Of a stretch of 64,000 bases of DNA, positions 8,757 through 18,695 are shown in pieces. The stretch lies in the NCBI RefSeq assembly GCF_003719725.1, contig NZ_RIAX01000009.1, positions 22,047 to 86,046 of the forward strand, in the 5' to 3' direction. The translations under genes were made by a program, and so were the position numbers. The DNA comes from Planococcus salinus. GTDB taxonomy: Bacteria; Bacillota; Bacilli; Bacillales_A; Planococcaceae. The notes beneath the pieces were generated by a model. It worked only from the letters and a program-made list of their open reading frames with translations. It had not been told where the DNA came from and ran no database searches. Position 1 is the first letter of the stretch; each line of letters opens with the position of its first letter.

Positions 8757-9566
8757 TTACCCCGTATGTCTCAGGAAAAGAGCGTTTCCGTTTTTGATAA
8801 ACCGCCATACTACCGCGACAAGGAAGATTCCGATGCCCGCCAACAGAACGCCTTGAATGGCCGTGTCCATGGACGGATTGAGCCGTCCGCTCGTATACGA
8901 ACTGTAGATTCCAAAGAAAGCCCATGCCAACGGAATCGGAAAGGCGGCGTTTTTGTACCGCGACAAGTAAAAGAGGACAAATGCGATGGCCAGCCCCAAT
9001 ACGATCATCGTCCAGACAGAATCGGAAATGCCGAATCCATTCCATTCCAGCTGCACTAAAAACAACGAGATATTGACGATGGTTGCGATGAACACCCAGG
9101 AACCATAGAAGGTGAAACTGAGTCCTGCCAAAGTGGAAGGAAACTCAAAGCGATTTTTGTAGATCCGTTCCACGATGATGAGCAGGGAGAACAGCATGCC
9201 AAAAATCAGCAGCGTTGAGATGCCCAACCGTTCATACGAAAAAGCAACAATCCACCCCATATTGCAGAGAGAACTCACGATGAACAAAGGTGAAATCAAC
9301 AGCACCAGCCTGCTGATGTTCCGGTTTTTCCTTTTTACAAATAGATAAATCAGCGTAATCAGCAGCAAACTGTAAATGACGCCCCAAATCGAAAACGTGA
9401 AAGGTGCCGGAGAGATGAGCGTCGTGTATTTATCGGAGATGTCCCCCTGACTTTGACCATTAAAAAACCCTGAAGACCCGAGATAGTTTACGCCGAGCGT
9501 TAAAAAATAAAAAACCAGGTTCAAAATCGTGAACACCTTTGCTTTCTTCAGCGTGTTTTCATCCAT
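8757..9566 (-). CDS. TspO/MBR-like membrane protein
   Basis: About 269 residues with seven or more hydrophobic segments. The hallmark ISPAPFTFSIWGVIYSLLL near residue 50 is typical of the larger TspO/MBR-related (tryptophan-rich sensory protein) proteins of Bacillota. Their role is unclear; TspO proteins bind porphyrins and lipids. The start follows AAAGGA. It is upstream of, and reads in the same direction as, the frameshifted aminotransferase with a 60-base gap, so the two may share a transcript. Confidence 0.75.
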   Translation of the reverse strand: MDENTLKKAKVFTILNLVFYFLTLGVNYLGSSGFFNGQSQGDISDKYTTLISPAPFTFSIWGVIYSLLLITLIYLFVKRKNRNISRLVLLISPLFIVSSLCNMGWIVAFSYERLGISTLLIFGMLFSLLIIVERIYKNRFEFPSTLAGLSFTFYGSWVFIATIVNISLFLVQLEWNGFGISDSVWTMIVLGLAIAFVLFYLSRYKNAAFPIPLAWAFFGIYSSYTSGRLNPSMDTAIQGVLLAGIGIFLVAVVWRFIKNGNALFLRHTG

Positions 9567-9778
9567 AACGATTTCATCCTTTCGTTAGCTATTTTTCTTT
9601 CAATCTTTTTTTCCAATGAATATTCCTCTGCTGAGCAACATAAGACGCTTACCGGCTGATAGCTGCTCTCCGCTTACTTGTTATAAATAACTCTCCTTCA
9701 TTATCTCTTCCCGAATTGGCTTTGCGGCAAAACTGCTTTCCTGTGAAACCCCTGCCAAAGAGATGGATAAAACGAAAA
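9567..9778. other. Intergenic spacer
   Basis: No gene seen; a short ORF-free stretch between the TspO-like gene start and the hairpin repeat at 9779. It should hold the promoter of the leftward TspO-like gene, but I see no clear consensus. Confidence 0.4.
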
Positions 9779-9832
9779 AGACACACCCGCGCTTGTGCTC
9801 CAGCGGGTGTGTCCTGGTATGGAATATGAATT
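9779..9832. repeat. Dispersed hairpin repeat, copy A
   Basis: A perfect GACACACCCGC / GCGGGTGTGTC stem followed by TATGGAATATGAATTGTC. The same arrangement occurs at 38557-38614 and, degraded, at 42614-42675. It may serve as the terminator for the YfiT-like gene. Confidence 0.75.
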
Positions 9833-9878
9833 GTCTATTCAGAATCGGTCAGATGTGCTTTTCAGCCGGGGATGCAAC

Positions 9879-10388
9879 TCAATTCCCTAAAGCAATCTTT
9901 ATGTGCTCCAAATGATGCTCTTCGTGCCAGCACAGTTTTGCAAGCTTCGTCGCGACGCTGATTTCACCGTTCGTTTCGTGGGTGAAGACGCGGCCCAAGT
10001 GCTCGTCCGTCAAATTTTTCCCAAGTGCGACGATCCGTTCGTTCAGCCCTTCCAGCATTCGGATTGAACTTTCCACCGGTAATTCGTTGTCCGGCAGCTC
10101 CGTCCATTTTTCCTGATCAAACGCGGGAACCGTCGGATTGTCATCGGTCAAAGCCAGTTTCAGGCGCTGATACATATTGAGCTGCGAATCCGCAATATGA
10201 TGCACAAGCTGGCGCACAGTCCAGCTGCCTTCCCTGTACTTTTCGGCCAATTGCTCATTACTCAATCCATCAACTACTTCCCGCAGCCGCATCGTGTAAC
10301 TGCCGATTTTTTCGAGCCACTCCTGGATATGTTCAGCTGTCACGTTGTCGGGAACCTGCAATTCTCCAATAGGAAATTTCACATTCAT
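9879..10388 (-). CDS. yfiT: YfiT-like DinB-superfamily hydrolase/transferase
   Basis: About 169 residues matching the YfiT branch of the DinB superfamily: N-terminal FPIGELQVPDNVT, the metal His in SWTVRQLVHHIADSQLN, the segment DDNPTVPAFDQEKWTELPD and the terminal LCWHEEHHLEHI with the other ligand histidines. B. subtilis YfiT is a metal-dependent hydrolase-like protein; related proteins are bacillithiol S-transferases. The ATG is preceded by AAAGAGG. It reads in the same direction as the phosphatase upstream but with a 230-base gap. Confidence 0.88.
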   Translation of the reverse strand: MNVKFPIGELQVPDNVTAEHIQEWLEKIGSYTMRLREVVDGLSNEQLAEKYREGSWTVRQLVHHIADSQLNMYQRLKLALTDDNPTVPAFDQEKWTELPDNELPVESSIRMLEGLNERIVALGKNLTDEHLGRVFTHETNGEISVATKLAKLCWHEEHHLEHIKIALGN

Positions 10389-10621
10389 CTTTTCAACCTC
10401 TTTCCTTATCCGTATTTGTGGGCGATCTTAGTAACGCCAAATATACCAATGGGGTCTGATTTTGTAAACCGGCACCTTGTGCAGCCTTCGGAAACCCCGA
10501 ATCATTGTCGTCACCGGTTTCGCCCTGTTCCATAGAAATGAATGCACCTGTACCCAAAATCAGATCCAAAGAAGAAAATTCCGAAGACATTCTTCAGTGG
10601 GTGCGATGCGTAGCCCTGGCC

Positions 10622-11296
10622 TTAACGTTTCTTCGCACAATAGATTTTCCTGCCTGGCAACTCCAGACAATTCAGCTGTCGGCCGTAAGCCGCACCTCCG
10701 TCTATCCCGATGATTCCGTTGTCACCAAAATAGACATTGTCATCGCTTGCCCCTCCTAGCAGGAACGCCGGTGTATGGCCAAAGACAACCGTTTTCTCGC
10801 CCGAATAGGCTGTATGAAATTCCTCGCGGATCCATATCAATACAGACGGGTCTGTCTCTTGAACCGGCACGCCCGGCTGAACGCCCGCATGCACAAAAAT
10901 AGTATCATCCGTCTCATGGTAATAGCCCATTTCGTTAATGAAATCGACGTGTTCCCAAAAGACAGCTGCCGACGGAAACGTCATGTCTTTTATAGATGAA
11001 TCGTAGCTCTTCAGCGTCGAGAGCGCCCCGTTTCTTGCCCAGTTCCTCTTCGCGCCGGGTTCCTCATTTGCGGCGTCCAGCATCATCTGGTCGTGGTTGC
11101 CCCTCAATACAATAGCTCCCCGCTTTTTCAATTCGACGACCCGCTCCAAAACCCCTTTTGAATTCGGACCGCGATCCACATAATCCCCCAGTAAAATCAG
11201 CTGGTCTTTGGCGGTGTCATATTCCGCTTTTTCCAGAAGCTCCTCAAAAAGCCCAAGTTCTCCGTGAATATCACTGATGGCCAATGTTCTTTTCAT
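10622..11296 (-). CDS. Metallophosphoesterase (PP2A-like / ApaH-like)
   Basis: About 224 residues with all signature blocks of the calcineurin-like phosphoprotein phosphatase group: SDIHGE (metal site 1), GDYVDRGP, LRGNHDQM, and the later FVHAG and FGHTP. Size and layout match bacterial PrpE/PrpA-type Ser/Thr phosphatases or diadenosine tetraphosphatases. The start at 11296 (MKRTLAISD) is preferred because AGAGGGG sits eight bases upstream; an earlier in-frame GTG overlaps that site. Confidence 0.88.
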   Translation of the reverse strand: MKRTLAISDIHGELGLFEELLEKAEYDTAKDQLILLGDYVDRGPNSKGVLERVVELKKRGAIVLRGNHDQMMLDAANEEPGAKRNWARNGALSTLKSYDSSIKDMTFPSAAVFWEHVDFINEMGYYHETDDTIFVHAGVQPGVPVQETDPSVLIWIREEFHTAYSGEKTVVFGHTPAFLLGGASDDNVYFGDNGIIGIDGGAAYGRQLNCLELPGRKIYCAKKR

Positions 11297-11539
11297 CGTG
11301 TGCACCCCTCTGCTCAGATTCTTCCGAAACTGCTCATAACCGTCCAGCTTTATTTAAAAGAAATCTGTTCTCTTGTAAACCGACTTCTTTCACTTATTGC
11401 TACTGTTAATCCTTGTATTCCTTTTTGCCTGATAAAAATGCCCCCCGGATTAAATTTCGGTTCCCCGGTTGTATCAACCGTTATTGCATGATAAATTGTA
11501 GAATGACCGTTATATCTATAAAAATGGGGGTATTGAACA

Positions 11540-12058
11540 ATGAGCACGAAAAAAGAGGATTTACTTATTGCTGCAGAGCGGCTCTTTTACCGCCACGGCT
11601 TTCATGCCATTGGCTTGAAAGCGATTGTTCAGGAAGCAGGCGTCGCCCTTATGACCTTGTATAATCATTTTAATTCGAAAGATGAATTGATTTTAAGTAT
11701 TTTAACCAGAAGAGAACAAGCTTATTTTGCTTATCTGGAGCAAGCCACACAAGAATCAACGGGTTCCGTCGCCTTACGTCTTGCATCCGGCCATTTGCGT
11801 TGGTTAAAAGACAATTCCTCCAATGGCTGCTTGTTTTTGCGTGCAAAAGAAGAATTCACGAGTGAGCCGGATCACCCGATTGTCCAGAAAGTCACTGTCC
11901 ATAAAGAAAACCAGAAAAAGTTTTTCCAGGCGAACGGACTTACGCCCACCCAAGCGGTTCAGTTATCCCTCCTGTTTGAAGGGTCCACTTCTTTGGCTGA
12001 AACGACAGCGATGGATGACGTCGAAAATGCCTTGGTGTCGATGGTGAAGCATGTATAA
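11540..12058 (+). CDS. TetR/AcrR family transcriptional regulator
   Basis: About 172 residues. The N-terminal helix-turn-helix is clear: LLIAAERLFYRHGF, then LKAIVQEAGVALMTLYNHFNSKDELI, with the recognition helix at about residues 33-46. The C-terminal ligand domain is variable. It is separated from an MFS transporter gene by 70 bases on the same strand, the usual arrangement of a repressor controlling an efflux pump. GGGGGT before ATG supports the start. Confidence 0.88.
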   Translation: MSTKKEDLLIAAERLFYRHGFHAIGLKAIVQEAGVALMTLYNHFNSKDELILSILTRREQAYFAYLEQATQESTGSVALRLASGHLRWLKDNSSNGCLFLRAKEEFTSEPDHPIVQKVTVHKENQKKFFQANGLTPTQAVQLSLLFEGSTSLAETTAMDDVENALVSMVKHV

Positions 12059-12130
12059 GTAAGTGGTTCGCTTACTTTTTTGGCTAAAAATAGAGTGATC
12101 GATCTATCTAATTAAAGGAGGTTGAAATCC

Positions 12131-13282
12131 ATGTGGAAAACAGTTTTGCCTGGCATCGCCATGATTGCTGTCACTTATGCATTGGCCAGATACAGTTTTG
12201 GTTTGTTCCTGCCCGAAATCAGCACCGCGCTAAACCTATCCGAAGGTCAAGCGGGAGTGGTCGGTTCGGCAGCTTATATCGCCTATACTCTTGCCTTGGT
12301 GACGGCATCTGTCTTTATCCGAAAGTTCAGTGCACGCCCCATCGTTTTGCTATCAGGAGCTACCGCCTTTATCGGTATGCTGGGAATGGCGGCGTCTCAC
12401 AACTTTTATGCACTGGCAGTCAGTGCATTTGTCGCTGGACTGGGAAGCGGCTGGGTGTCTCCCGCTTTCAGCCAAGTCGTGACGCAGTCTCTTGCCGCTG
12501 ACTTGAAGGACAAAGGAAACACATGGATCAATACCGGCACAAGCTTCGGGGTTGTCATTACCGGTCCTGTCGCTTTGATGTTTTCCGAACATTGGCGCTG
12601 GGGCTATGTGCTGTTTGCTGCTTTTGCATTCGTCACTTATTGGTGGAACGCCCGGGTAATCGAGAGTCGAAAACAGGAAACAAGTGCCACCTCCAATGAT
12701 CAGTTTAAGTTCAGTTCATTCGCACAAGTGCGTTTCATGGTTCTGGCTGCTACAGGCATCGGCTTCGGTTCTTCTATTTATTGGACCTTTTCAAGAAGCT
12801 ACCTGACTGCCGTGCACGATTTCTCGGTGAATGAAAGCATCATCTTTTGGATTGTCATGGGAGCAGCCGGCATCATCGGTGGCCTTGCGGGTGCGCTTAT
12901 CCGATCCATTGGGCTTTCGTGGTCCTACCGCCTCGGGGTTTTGGTGGTCACAGCCTCTCTTGTCTGCCTGACCATTCCTTATTCAGCCGCCATTTTTCTG
13001 TCGGCTGGTTTCTTTGGCATATCGTTTATTTTCATGACCGGCTTGTTTATTGTCTGGGGGACCCGTCATTTTCCAACTACCCCTGCCGTCGGCGTGAGCT
13101 TATCTTTTTTCGCCTTAGGCATCGGTCAATCGATCGGGTCTGCAGTGGCGGGCGTCTTAATCGAAGAAATGTCCTATACTTTTGCCTTTTTGGCGTTCGC
13201 CTTGGTCGCATTGCTGTTCATCTTCTGTAGAACCGCTGCCACCCCTGTCTCTTCAACCGAGTACGCCGTGCATAAAGTGTAA
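12131..13282 (+). CDS. MFS transporter, YbfB/YjiJ type
   Basis: A 12-helix major facilitator of about 383 residues. The N-terminus LARYSFGLFLPEI and the internal GLGSGWVSPAFS are typical of the YbfB/YjiJ MFS branch. The likely role is efflux or uptake of a small molecule under the control of the adjacent TetR gene. The ATG at 12131 (MWKTVLPG) follows a strong AAAGGAGG; an in-frame TTG upstream overlaps the ribosome site. Confidence 0.87.
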   Translation: MWKTVLPGIAMIAVTYALARYSFGLFLPEISTALNLSEGQAGVVGSAAYIAYTLALVTASVFIRKFSARPIVLLSGATAFIGMLGMAASHNFYALAVSAFVAGLGSGWVSPAFSQVVTQSLAADLKDKGNTWINTGTSFGVVITGPVALMFSEHWRWGYVLFAAFAFVTYWWNARVIESRKQETSATSNDQFKFSSFAQVRFMVLAATGIGFGSSIYWTFSRSYLTAVHDFSVNESIIFWIVMGAAGIIGGLAGALIRSIGLSWSYRLGVLVVTASLVCLTIPYSAAIFLSAGFFGISFIFMTGLFIVWGTRHFPTTPAVGVSLSFFALGIGQSIGSAVAGVLIEEMSYTFAFLAFALVALLFIFCRTAATPVSSTEYAVHKV

Positions 13283-13444
13283 CTCATGAATGGTCTCTGT
13301 ATGTTGCACAATTCCCAAACTAAATCACTGCCTTTTGCTTTCCCGTCTTCAATGCTGATTATAATTGCCTTGAAGTACATACCGAAATGAATGATATACT
13401 GGACTATAGTGGAAATATTGCATAAAGGAGATACGGGGTTATTT

Positions 13445-14506
13445 ATGTTATCTAAGTTGCGCTCTCTTCATTTCAATGGCAGCCGGATTTTGAAAACCGG
13501 TATCGCCATCTTTTTAACAGCCACTATTTGTGTGTGGCTTAACTGGCCGCCTGTCTTTGCGGTCATCACGGCCATCGTGACGGTCGAGCCGACGGTCAGC
13601 GATTCGATCAAAAAAGGAATTGTCCGCTTTCCGGCATCCGCCATCGGTTCTGCATTCGCCGTTCTCTTCATCACGCTCTTCGGGAATGCCCCGATCACCT
13701 ATACACTCGCGGCAGTCGCCACGATTCTGGTCTGTTATAAGCTCAATCTGCATGCCGGCTTGCTTGTTGCCACATTGACATCCGTCGCGATGATTGAAGT
13801 GATCCATGATCATGTCCTGGTCTCGTTCTTCATCCGACTGGGGACGACAACGGTCGGTTTGCTCGTGTCCACCGCTGTCAACATGCTCGTCTTTCCGCCG
13901 GACTACCGGCCTGATATTCTGAAAAGCATCCAAAGCATCAGTGCGCGTGCAGGAAGCATGCTGGAACATACTTTCCGCACGATTCTATTTGAAAAGGATG
14001 TGGACCTTCAGGAAGACCGAAAGATTGCGAAACAATTGACAACGGAAATCAGGAAGACGGAGAAACTGATTCATTTCCAGCGGGATGAAGCCAGTTTATA
14101 TCCTTGGATCCGTAACCGGGAAGCTGAGCTTCGGATGGCGGAAAGGCAATTGCTGTTTCTGGACAATTTCGAGTACCATTTGAACGCCCTGCTCCGTGTC
14201 CCACTGCAGAGCATCCAGTGGACAAAAGCCGAGCGGGAGATTATCATGCATGCCGCTGCGGCGCTTGCGGACGACCTGAGGCATTCCACCCACTACAACC
14301 ACGAAAAGCATCAGCGCCAGTTAAAAAGCATTACGCATCTGTTCTGGGAAAACAGCAAGCGGGTGCCGGCAAACGATGCCATGCACCCGACCCTGTTCCC
14401 GCCGGAATTCACGATCCTTTACGAACTCATCACGATTTATGATTTAGTAGATAAGTATTTTGATCCGACCAGCGTGAAAGCCGCACAGCAGGCAAAGAAA
14501 TCATAA
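13445..14506 (+). CDS. Aromatic acid exporter (ArAE/FUSC-like) family membrane protein
   Basis: About 353 residues. The N-terminal half has six closely spaced hydrophobic segments and motifs such as WPPVFAVITAIVTVEPT and KGIVRFPASAIGSA of the aromatic-acid-exporter (ArAE_1/DUF939) family; the C-terminal half is a soluble, mostly helical domain with many charged residues. The start follows GGGG at suitable spacing. No partner gene adjoins it on the same strand. Confidence 0.82.
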   Translation: MLSKLRSLHFNGSRILKTGIAIFLTATICVWLNWPPVFAVITAIVTVEPTVSDSIKKGIVRFPASAIGSAFAVLFITLFGNAPITYTLAAVATILVCYKLNLHAGLLVATLTSVAMIEVIHDHVLVSFFIRLGTTTVGLLVSTAVNMLVFPPDYRPDILKSIQSISARAGSMLEHTFRTILFEKDVDLQEDRKIAKQLTTEIRKTEKLIHFQRDEASLYPWIRNREAELRMAERQLLFLDNFEYHLNALLRVPLQSIQWTKAEREIIMHAAAALADDLRHSTHYNHEKHQRQLKSITHLFWENSKRVPANDAMHPTLFPPEFTILYELITIYDLVDKYFDPTSVKAAQQAKKS

Positions 14507-14652
14507 GACAATCGAATACCGCCAAGCTTGAATGGAGCTGTCGAATTTAGGATGGGCTGATGTTAGAGAAAAAGATCCCCTCTCCCTCCGAAAGAAGCGA
14601 AGCACAAGCCAAGCTGCTATCCCAGCAACTCCACCTCAGCACCTCGCTGCGA

Positions 14653-14716
14653 GGACCCTGTGTGGGACTCAATTGTTCCTCAAATTGTGGCCCACACAGG
14701 GTCCGTTCCGAAGTGA
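14653..14716. repeat. Long hairpin repeat with 18-bp core
   Basis: Perfect 14-bp arms GGACCCTGTGTGGG / CCCACACAGGGTCC around a 24-base loop containing CAATTGTTCCTCAAATTG. The right arm plus GTTCCGAAGTGAC recurs at 21604-21633; the loop core recurs exactly, inverted, at 50165-50182. No gene lies between 14507 and 14769. Confidence 0.8.
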
Positions 14717-14769
14717 CAATGGCTTGTCCTTTTTCTGATTAAAATACGAATGCTGCAAAAGAAAAGGAA

Positions 14770-16485
14770 TCATCCGAAATATTCCGGTTCCCCAGCCAAT
14801 GCATGACCGAATGTTTCAGCGCTCTCCCTTTCTTCCCTGTCCAGTAACAGCTCGATCACCCTGTTTGTTAAGTTCGGCACGATTTCATGAGAATACGTCA
14901 TTTCGGCTCTTTCCAATTTTTTATGGGCATCAACGCCGTATGGACCAATATTGACGACCGGGATATTCAATTCCCGGATCTCTTCATAATCCACATAATG
15001 CTTGGTTCCCCATGAAGGATTGTTGGCAGACACGGCTTGAATTCCTTCTTCGTCATCACTTATTGCGACAAAACTCATATCGGAAATATGAGGAAAGAAA
15101 TTCTTGATGACAATTGGATGCGCGTAGAACGGCTGAACTTCTTCGACAGCCTGGTCTAAAGCACTTATTAACGCTTCTTCTTCCTGTGTTTTCCCGGTTA
15201 TTTCAATCCGTGGCGAGTACAGCGAAGAATAAAATAAAACGATTGCAGGAGATTTGTCTTTCATCCATTTCCATGCTTCTTCCACCACTTTCACGGAAAA
15301 CATCCGAGTGTCCAATTCCTTGTTCTGTAATAACGACGCTTTGAATTCATCCATATGAGAAATAAAATCCGCGCCGTTTTCCATGACCAGCAGCTTTTCC
15401 ATTTCTTCATAGCTCAGCACTCTCGGTTTCCACGGGATGCCGGGATACGGGTCCCCACTCATCTCGCTGAATTGCTTGTACCTTTTCCCATAAGAAGCGA
15501 GTGCATTGTCAAAAGCGATGAACGCCTGCTCTTTTAATTTGTCCAATACATCCTTTGGCGTCCAGGAATGGACAAAGAAATTAAAGTACACAAAGGCGGA
15601 TAAAGCCGTCTGGACAGTATAGTTCGGCTTCAAATCGGTCTGTTTCAATGTTACCGGCGGCACAGTGATTTCCCCAAAAGCTTCATCCGAAAGCTCCGGG
15701 TTGTAATTGATCTGCCTGGTCAGCTCAGCCGCGATAAAGTTCGGATCGAGCCCTTCAAAACAAGAACCGACATGTGTTTCCGCACCGGTGATAAAGAAGG
15801 ACGGCAGCAGCTTCCCTACCGTTCCCCGGTAAATATACCGGTTCGGATCATTTTCATGACGGGGTGAAACAAAGTCCGCATTGACCGCTGCAATATAGTC
15901 AAATCCGTGTTCCTCTTTCCACTCTTTAAAAGTTGCCAACGCCGAAAGAATTCCATGCGACCCGTCTTCCTCATCGCATTCTGCAAGAAACACGATATTG
16001 CCTTCCAATTCTTCGGGATGCTCGGAATAATACTTCAAAAGATACAAATTGCTGGCAACGCCGCTCTTCATATCAAGAACTCCCCGTCCAAAAAGCCAGT
16101 CCGCCGACTCAGCGTGTTTTTTCGCAAAAGCAGGAAGCTGTTCGCCCTTAAGCTTTTCCTTCAGCGTTTCCGGATCAAAGGCAGCGTCTTTCATTTGATT
16201 GAAATCATCTACTCCGACGGTATCAAGGTGGCCCATCAAAACGACCGTCCGCCGGCTTGCTCTTTTTGTCCCTTTTACAAACGCCAGTACGTTGTATCGC
16301 TCCCGCTCATCTCCAAACGTTCGGGACAACCGGACATGCTCGGGGTTCTTTTTAAAATAAGGGAGAGAGGAAATCAATGCATGCATGGATTCCGCAAGTT
16401 CTTTTTCCCCTTCAGTGTTTACAATGCTCGCTGTTTGAACCAATTGTTTCGTAGTAGCCAGCACTTCATCGCGGCATGGTTTCAT
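14770..16485 (-). CDS. rocB: RocB-type M20 family peptidase/deacylase
   Basis: About 571 residues, the size of Bacillus RocB, which is linked to arginine utilisation. The M20 metal-site blocks are present: VVLMGHLDTVGVDDF, GRGVLDMKSGVASN and ECDEEDGSHGIL; the family-specific insert region (PYPGIPWKPRVLSYEEME) and the C-terminal GTKHYVDYEEI also fit. It probably removes an acyl or peptide group from an amino-acid derivative. The start MKPCRDEV at 16485 is chosen because AAGGAG lies nine bases upstream. No other roc gene is nearby. Confidence 0.87.
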   Translation of the reverse strand: MKPCRDEVLATTKQLVQTASIVNTEGEKELAESMHALISSLPYFKKNPEHVRLSRTFGDERERYNVLAFVKGTKRASRRTVVLMGHLDTVGVDDFNQMKDAAFDPETLKEKLKGEQLPAFAKKHAESADWLFGRGVLDMKSGVASNLYLLKYYSEHPEELEGNIVFLAECDEEDGSHGILSALATFKEWKEEHGFDYIAAVNADFVSPRHENDPNRYIYRGTVGKLLPSFFITGAETHVGSCFEGLDPNFIAAELTRQINYNPELSDEAFGEITVPPVTLKQTDLKPNYTVQTALSAFVYFNFFVHSWTPKDVLDKLKEQAFIAFDNALASYGKRYKQFSEMSGDPYPGIPWKPRVLSYEEMEKLLVMENGADFISHMDEFKASLLQNKELDTRMFSVKVVEEAWKWMKDKSPAIVLFYSSLYSPRIEITGKTQEEEALISALDQAVEEVQPFYAHPIVIKNFFPHISDMSFVAISDDEEGIQAVSANNPSWGTKHYVDYEEIRELNIPVVNIGPYGVDAHKKLERAEMTYSHEIVPNLTNRVIELLLDREERESAETFGHALAGEPEYFG

Positions 16486-16530
16486 GGATGACGACTCCTT
16501 CATCATTAATAGGTAAAACTGTTAAAACTT

Positions 16531-17469
16531 TCACGAGTGGTCTTTCGCCAGACTTTTCAAATCAAATACATAGCTGGCCGTGTCGCATTGCAACAACACC
16601 TTCGATCCGCGCGCACTCATAAACAGCGGCTTCAGTTTCTTTCCAGCGGAGTTTACAAAGACGATTTCTCTTCGCCGCCGGTAACGGGACGCGTTCTTTT
16701 CGAATAAATAAAAACGGTCATGTATGCCGTAGCCGCCGTTAAACAACAAGAGATGCTGGCAGACGGCAAAAGCGGTGGCACCATTTATATCCGGAATAAA
16801 ATATTCCGTCTTGCCGTTTTTCCTTTTTCCGATGTGAAAATCAGTATAAAAATAAAACCACACTTCGTCGTCGGAAGCGACATTCAATGCATAACAGTCC
16901 GCAATAAAATGCGCATTCGGCTGCTCATACAGCTCGGAAATATTCCCAAATGCATCCCAGCAAATGAGGCCGGCTTTTCCAATCGGATCATCCCACCCAT
17001 AATTGCCGAATATGCCTTCGTCAAAGTAGCCTGTCCAAATCCGGCCGTCCCCGGTTGTGTATAAATGTTCGATGCCGTCTCCGAGACAAAAAGACCGGAT
17101 GAAATTTCCTTCCCGGTCAAACAGCCGTGCATTTTCATCCACTCGCCCGCCGCCGTAATTCATAGACCGTGCACAGGCAAGCAGTAGATGATCTTCGCCC
17201 ATCGGCTGCAAAAAATGATAGTTCCATTTTTGGTTGCTGATTGTCGTCTCGCTGTACGTCTCGTCTTTGATAAAGAGCGCTTTATAGGTAATCGCTTCAG
17301 CCGTCCGTATCGGCGGAAAGCTGCCTTCCAGTAAATCCGGTGTGGACGAAGCAAACAGCAGACAAATTTCACCCCCGGGACCAAGCGAAGCGTGGCAAAG
17401 CGAATAACCGCCCGTGTCAAAGTTCCAATCGATCACCTGTTCCAGCATGATTTTTTCTGCTTTCTTCAT
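16531..17469 (-). CDS. Hypothetical protein, beta-propeller-like
   Basis: About 312 residues, no signal peptide and no membrane helix. Repeated strand-turn patterns with Trp/Gly/Asp (DGRIWTGYFDEGIFG, DEVWFYFYTDF, GGYGIHDRFYLF) suggest a beta-propeller fold, but no exact repeat family is recognisable. It lies 45 bases upstream of rocB in the same direction and may be co-transcribed. The ATG is preceded by AGAGGATGGAGT. Confidence 0.6.
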   Translation of the reverse strand: MKKAEKIMLEQVIDWNFDTGGYSLCHASLGPGGEICLLFASSTPDLLEGSFPPIRTAEAITYKALFIKDETYSETTISNQKWNYHFLQPMGEDHLLLACARSMNYGGGRVDENARLFDREGNFIRSFCLGDGIEHLYTTGDGRIWTGYFDEGIFGNYGWDDPIGKAGLICWDAFGNISELYEQPNAHFIADCYALNVASDDEVWFYFYTDFHIGKRKNGKTEYFIPDINGATAFAVCQHLLLFNGGYGIHDRFYLFEKNASRYRRRREIVFVNSAGKKLKPLFMSARGSKVLLQCDTASYVFDLKSLAKDHS

Positions 17470-17676
17470 ACTCCATCCTCTTCTCGGAATCAGAATCAAA
17501 ACACCGTTAAATTTGAACCGCTTATCCATTTATCATAAACTCGTTATGGAAGATAAATTTATCATATCACAGAAAAATGCTGATAATTTCAATAAATTTC
17601 TCGCTGTATATTCAAAGAACACAGTTCCTCTATCTCGTTTCCATATTATATTGAAAAAAACAAAAGGAGTTCCACT

Positions 17677-18402
17677 ATGCCCAAAATCAAATTGGCCATC
17701 CGGAATGCATGGATTGTCTTATTAGCCGTTTTTCTGAGCGGCTGCGCCCAGGAAGACACCGATCAAGGGACACTCGTGGCTTTAGGCGATTCCATTACTT
17801 ACGGCGCCAACCTCGCAGACAGCGGACGGTCGGCTTATCCGTATTTGATCGGTGAAGACGCCGGATTCGAAGTGCATAACCTTGCTGTGTCAGGTTGGCA
17901 AACCGAACATGTCATGGAAGCCCTTCGCGAAGACGAAGAACACCGGCAAAAGGTCGAAGGCGCCGATGTGATCGCCATGACAATCGGCGGAAACGATTTG
18001 CTGGAAATCCTCCGCATGGTCGAAACCGCAAGTGCCGGTGATCCGGAACGGATGCAAGAAATCCTGAACCAAGAGCTCGGCAGCAACACTTTTTTTAATG
18101 AACTCGGTGAACTCATTGAAGAAATCCAGTCACTGACAGACGCACAGATCCTTCTTTACACCATTTACAATCCTTTTCCGCCTCACAGCTATATGCACCA
18201 AATCGGCGAGGCCTTTCTCCCTGAAGTGAACGCCGCATTCGGAGAGGTTGCCGAAAGCTACGAGAACGTCTATCTGGCTGATGCCTACTCAGCTTACCGC
18301 GACAAACAGGAAGACTATATCATCGCCGGCGATATTCACCCGACAGAAAAAGGGCAGGCTGTACTTGCTGAAATCGGATTGGAGGCTATAGAAAGCGATT
18401 AA
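17677..18402 (+). CDS. SGNH/GDSL-family esterase, lipoprotein
   Basis: About 241 residues. A lipoprotein signal ends LSGC near residue 23, so the enzyme is probably anchored outside the membrane. GDSL blocks are in order: ALGDSITYGA (catalytic Ser), the central IGGNDLLE (oxyanion Asn), and DIHPTEKGQ (catalytic Asp/His) near the C-terminus. It probably cleaves an ester of a lipid or cell-wall polymer. The gene follows AAAGGAG and stands alone. Confidence 0.88.
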   Translation: MPKIKLAIRNAWIVLLAVFLSGCAQEDTDQGTLVALGDSITYGANLADSGRSAYPYLIGEDAGFEVHNLAVSGWQTEHVMEALREDEEHRQKVEGADVIAMTIGGNDLLEILRMVETASAGDPERMQEILNQELGSNTFFNELGELIEEIQSLTDAQILLYTIYNPFPPHSYMHQIGEAFLPEVNAAFGEVAESYENVYLADAYSAYRDKQEDYIIAGDIHPTEKGQAVLAEIGLEAIESD

Positions 18403-18508
18403 AAAAGCACGGCTTTACCGGCTCACTTCTCGTAAGAAAAGTCAGTCGAAACCAAAACCTTTCTTGTCCGTAGAACTAGTATGACAAGTTTCAAAGGAGC
18501 CGTTCAAA

Positions 18509-18685
18509 ATGAGAGTGAAAACGTTTTATGCCTGGAGCGAAAAAGGAATGGACCGCAAAGTAAATGAATTCCTTGAAGGCGCTGCTGCAGAGGTGGTAGA
18601 TATAAAGTTCGCCACGCCTATCTTTTTCTTCAGTGCGATGGTGATGTACAAGCCCTCCGATTCTTCTAAGAATATTTCCTTTTAA
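18509..18685 (+). CDS. cse60: Cse60-like sporulation protein
   Basis: A 58-residue protein beginning MRVKTFYAWSEKGMDRKVNE and continuing FLEGAAAEVVDIKF, FFFSAMVMYK. Length and pattern match Cse60, a small protein of the sporulation sigma-E regulon in Bacillus. The ATG follows AAAGGAG. A terminator is 11 bases past the stop. If the assignment is right the organism or its ancestor forms endospores. Confidence 0.75.
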   Translation: MRVKTFYAWSEKGMDRKVNEFLEGAAAEVVDIKFATPIFFFSAMVMYKPSDSSKNISF

Positions 18686-18695
18686 TCACTTATAA

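Noticed and set aside
10393..10590. Minus-strand gene between the phosphatase and the YfiT-like gene
   Set aside because: No good ribosome site and no recognisable domain; left unannotated.
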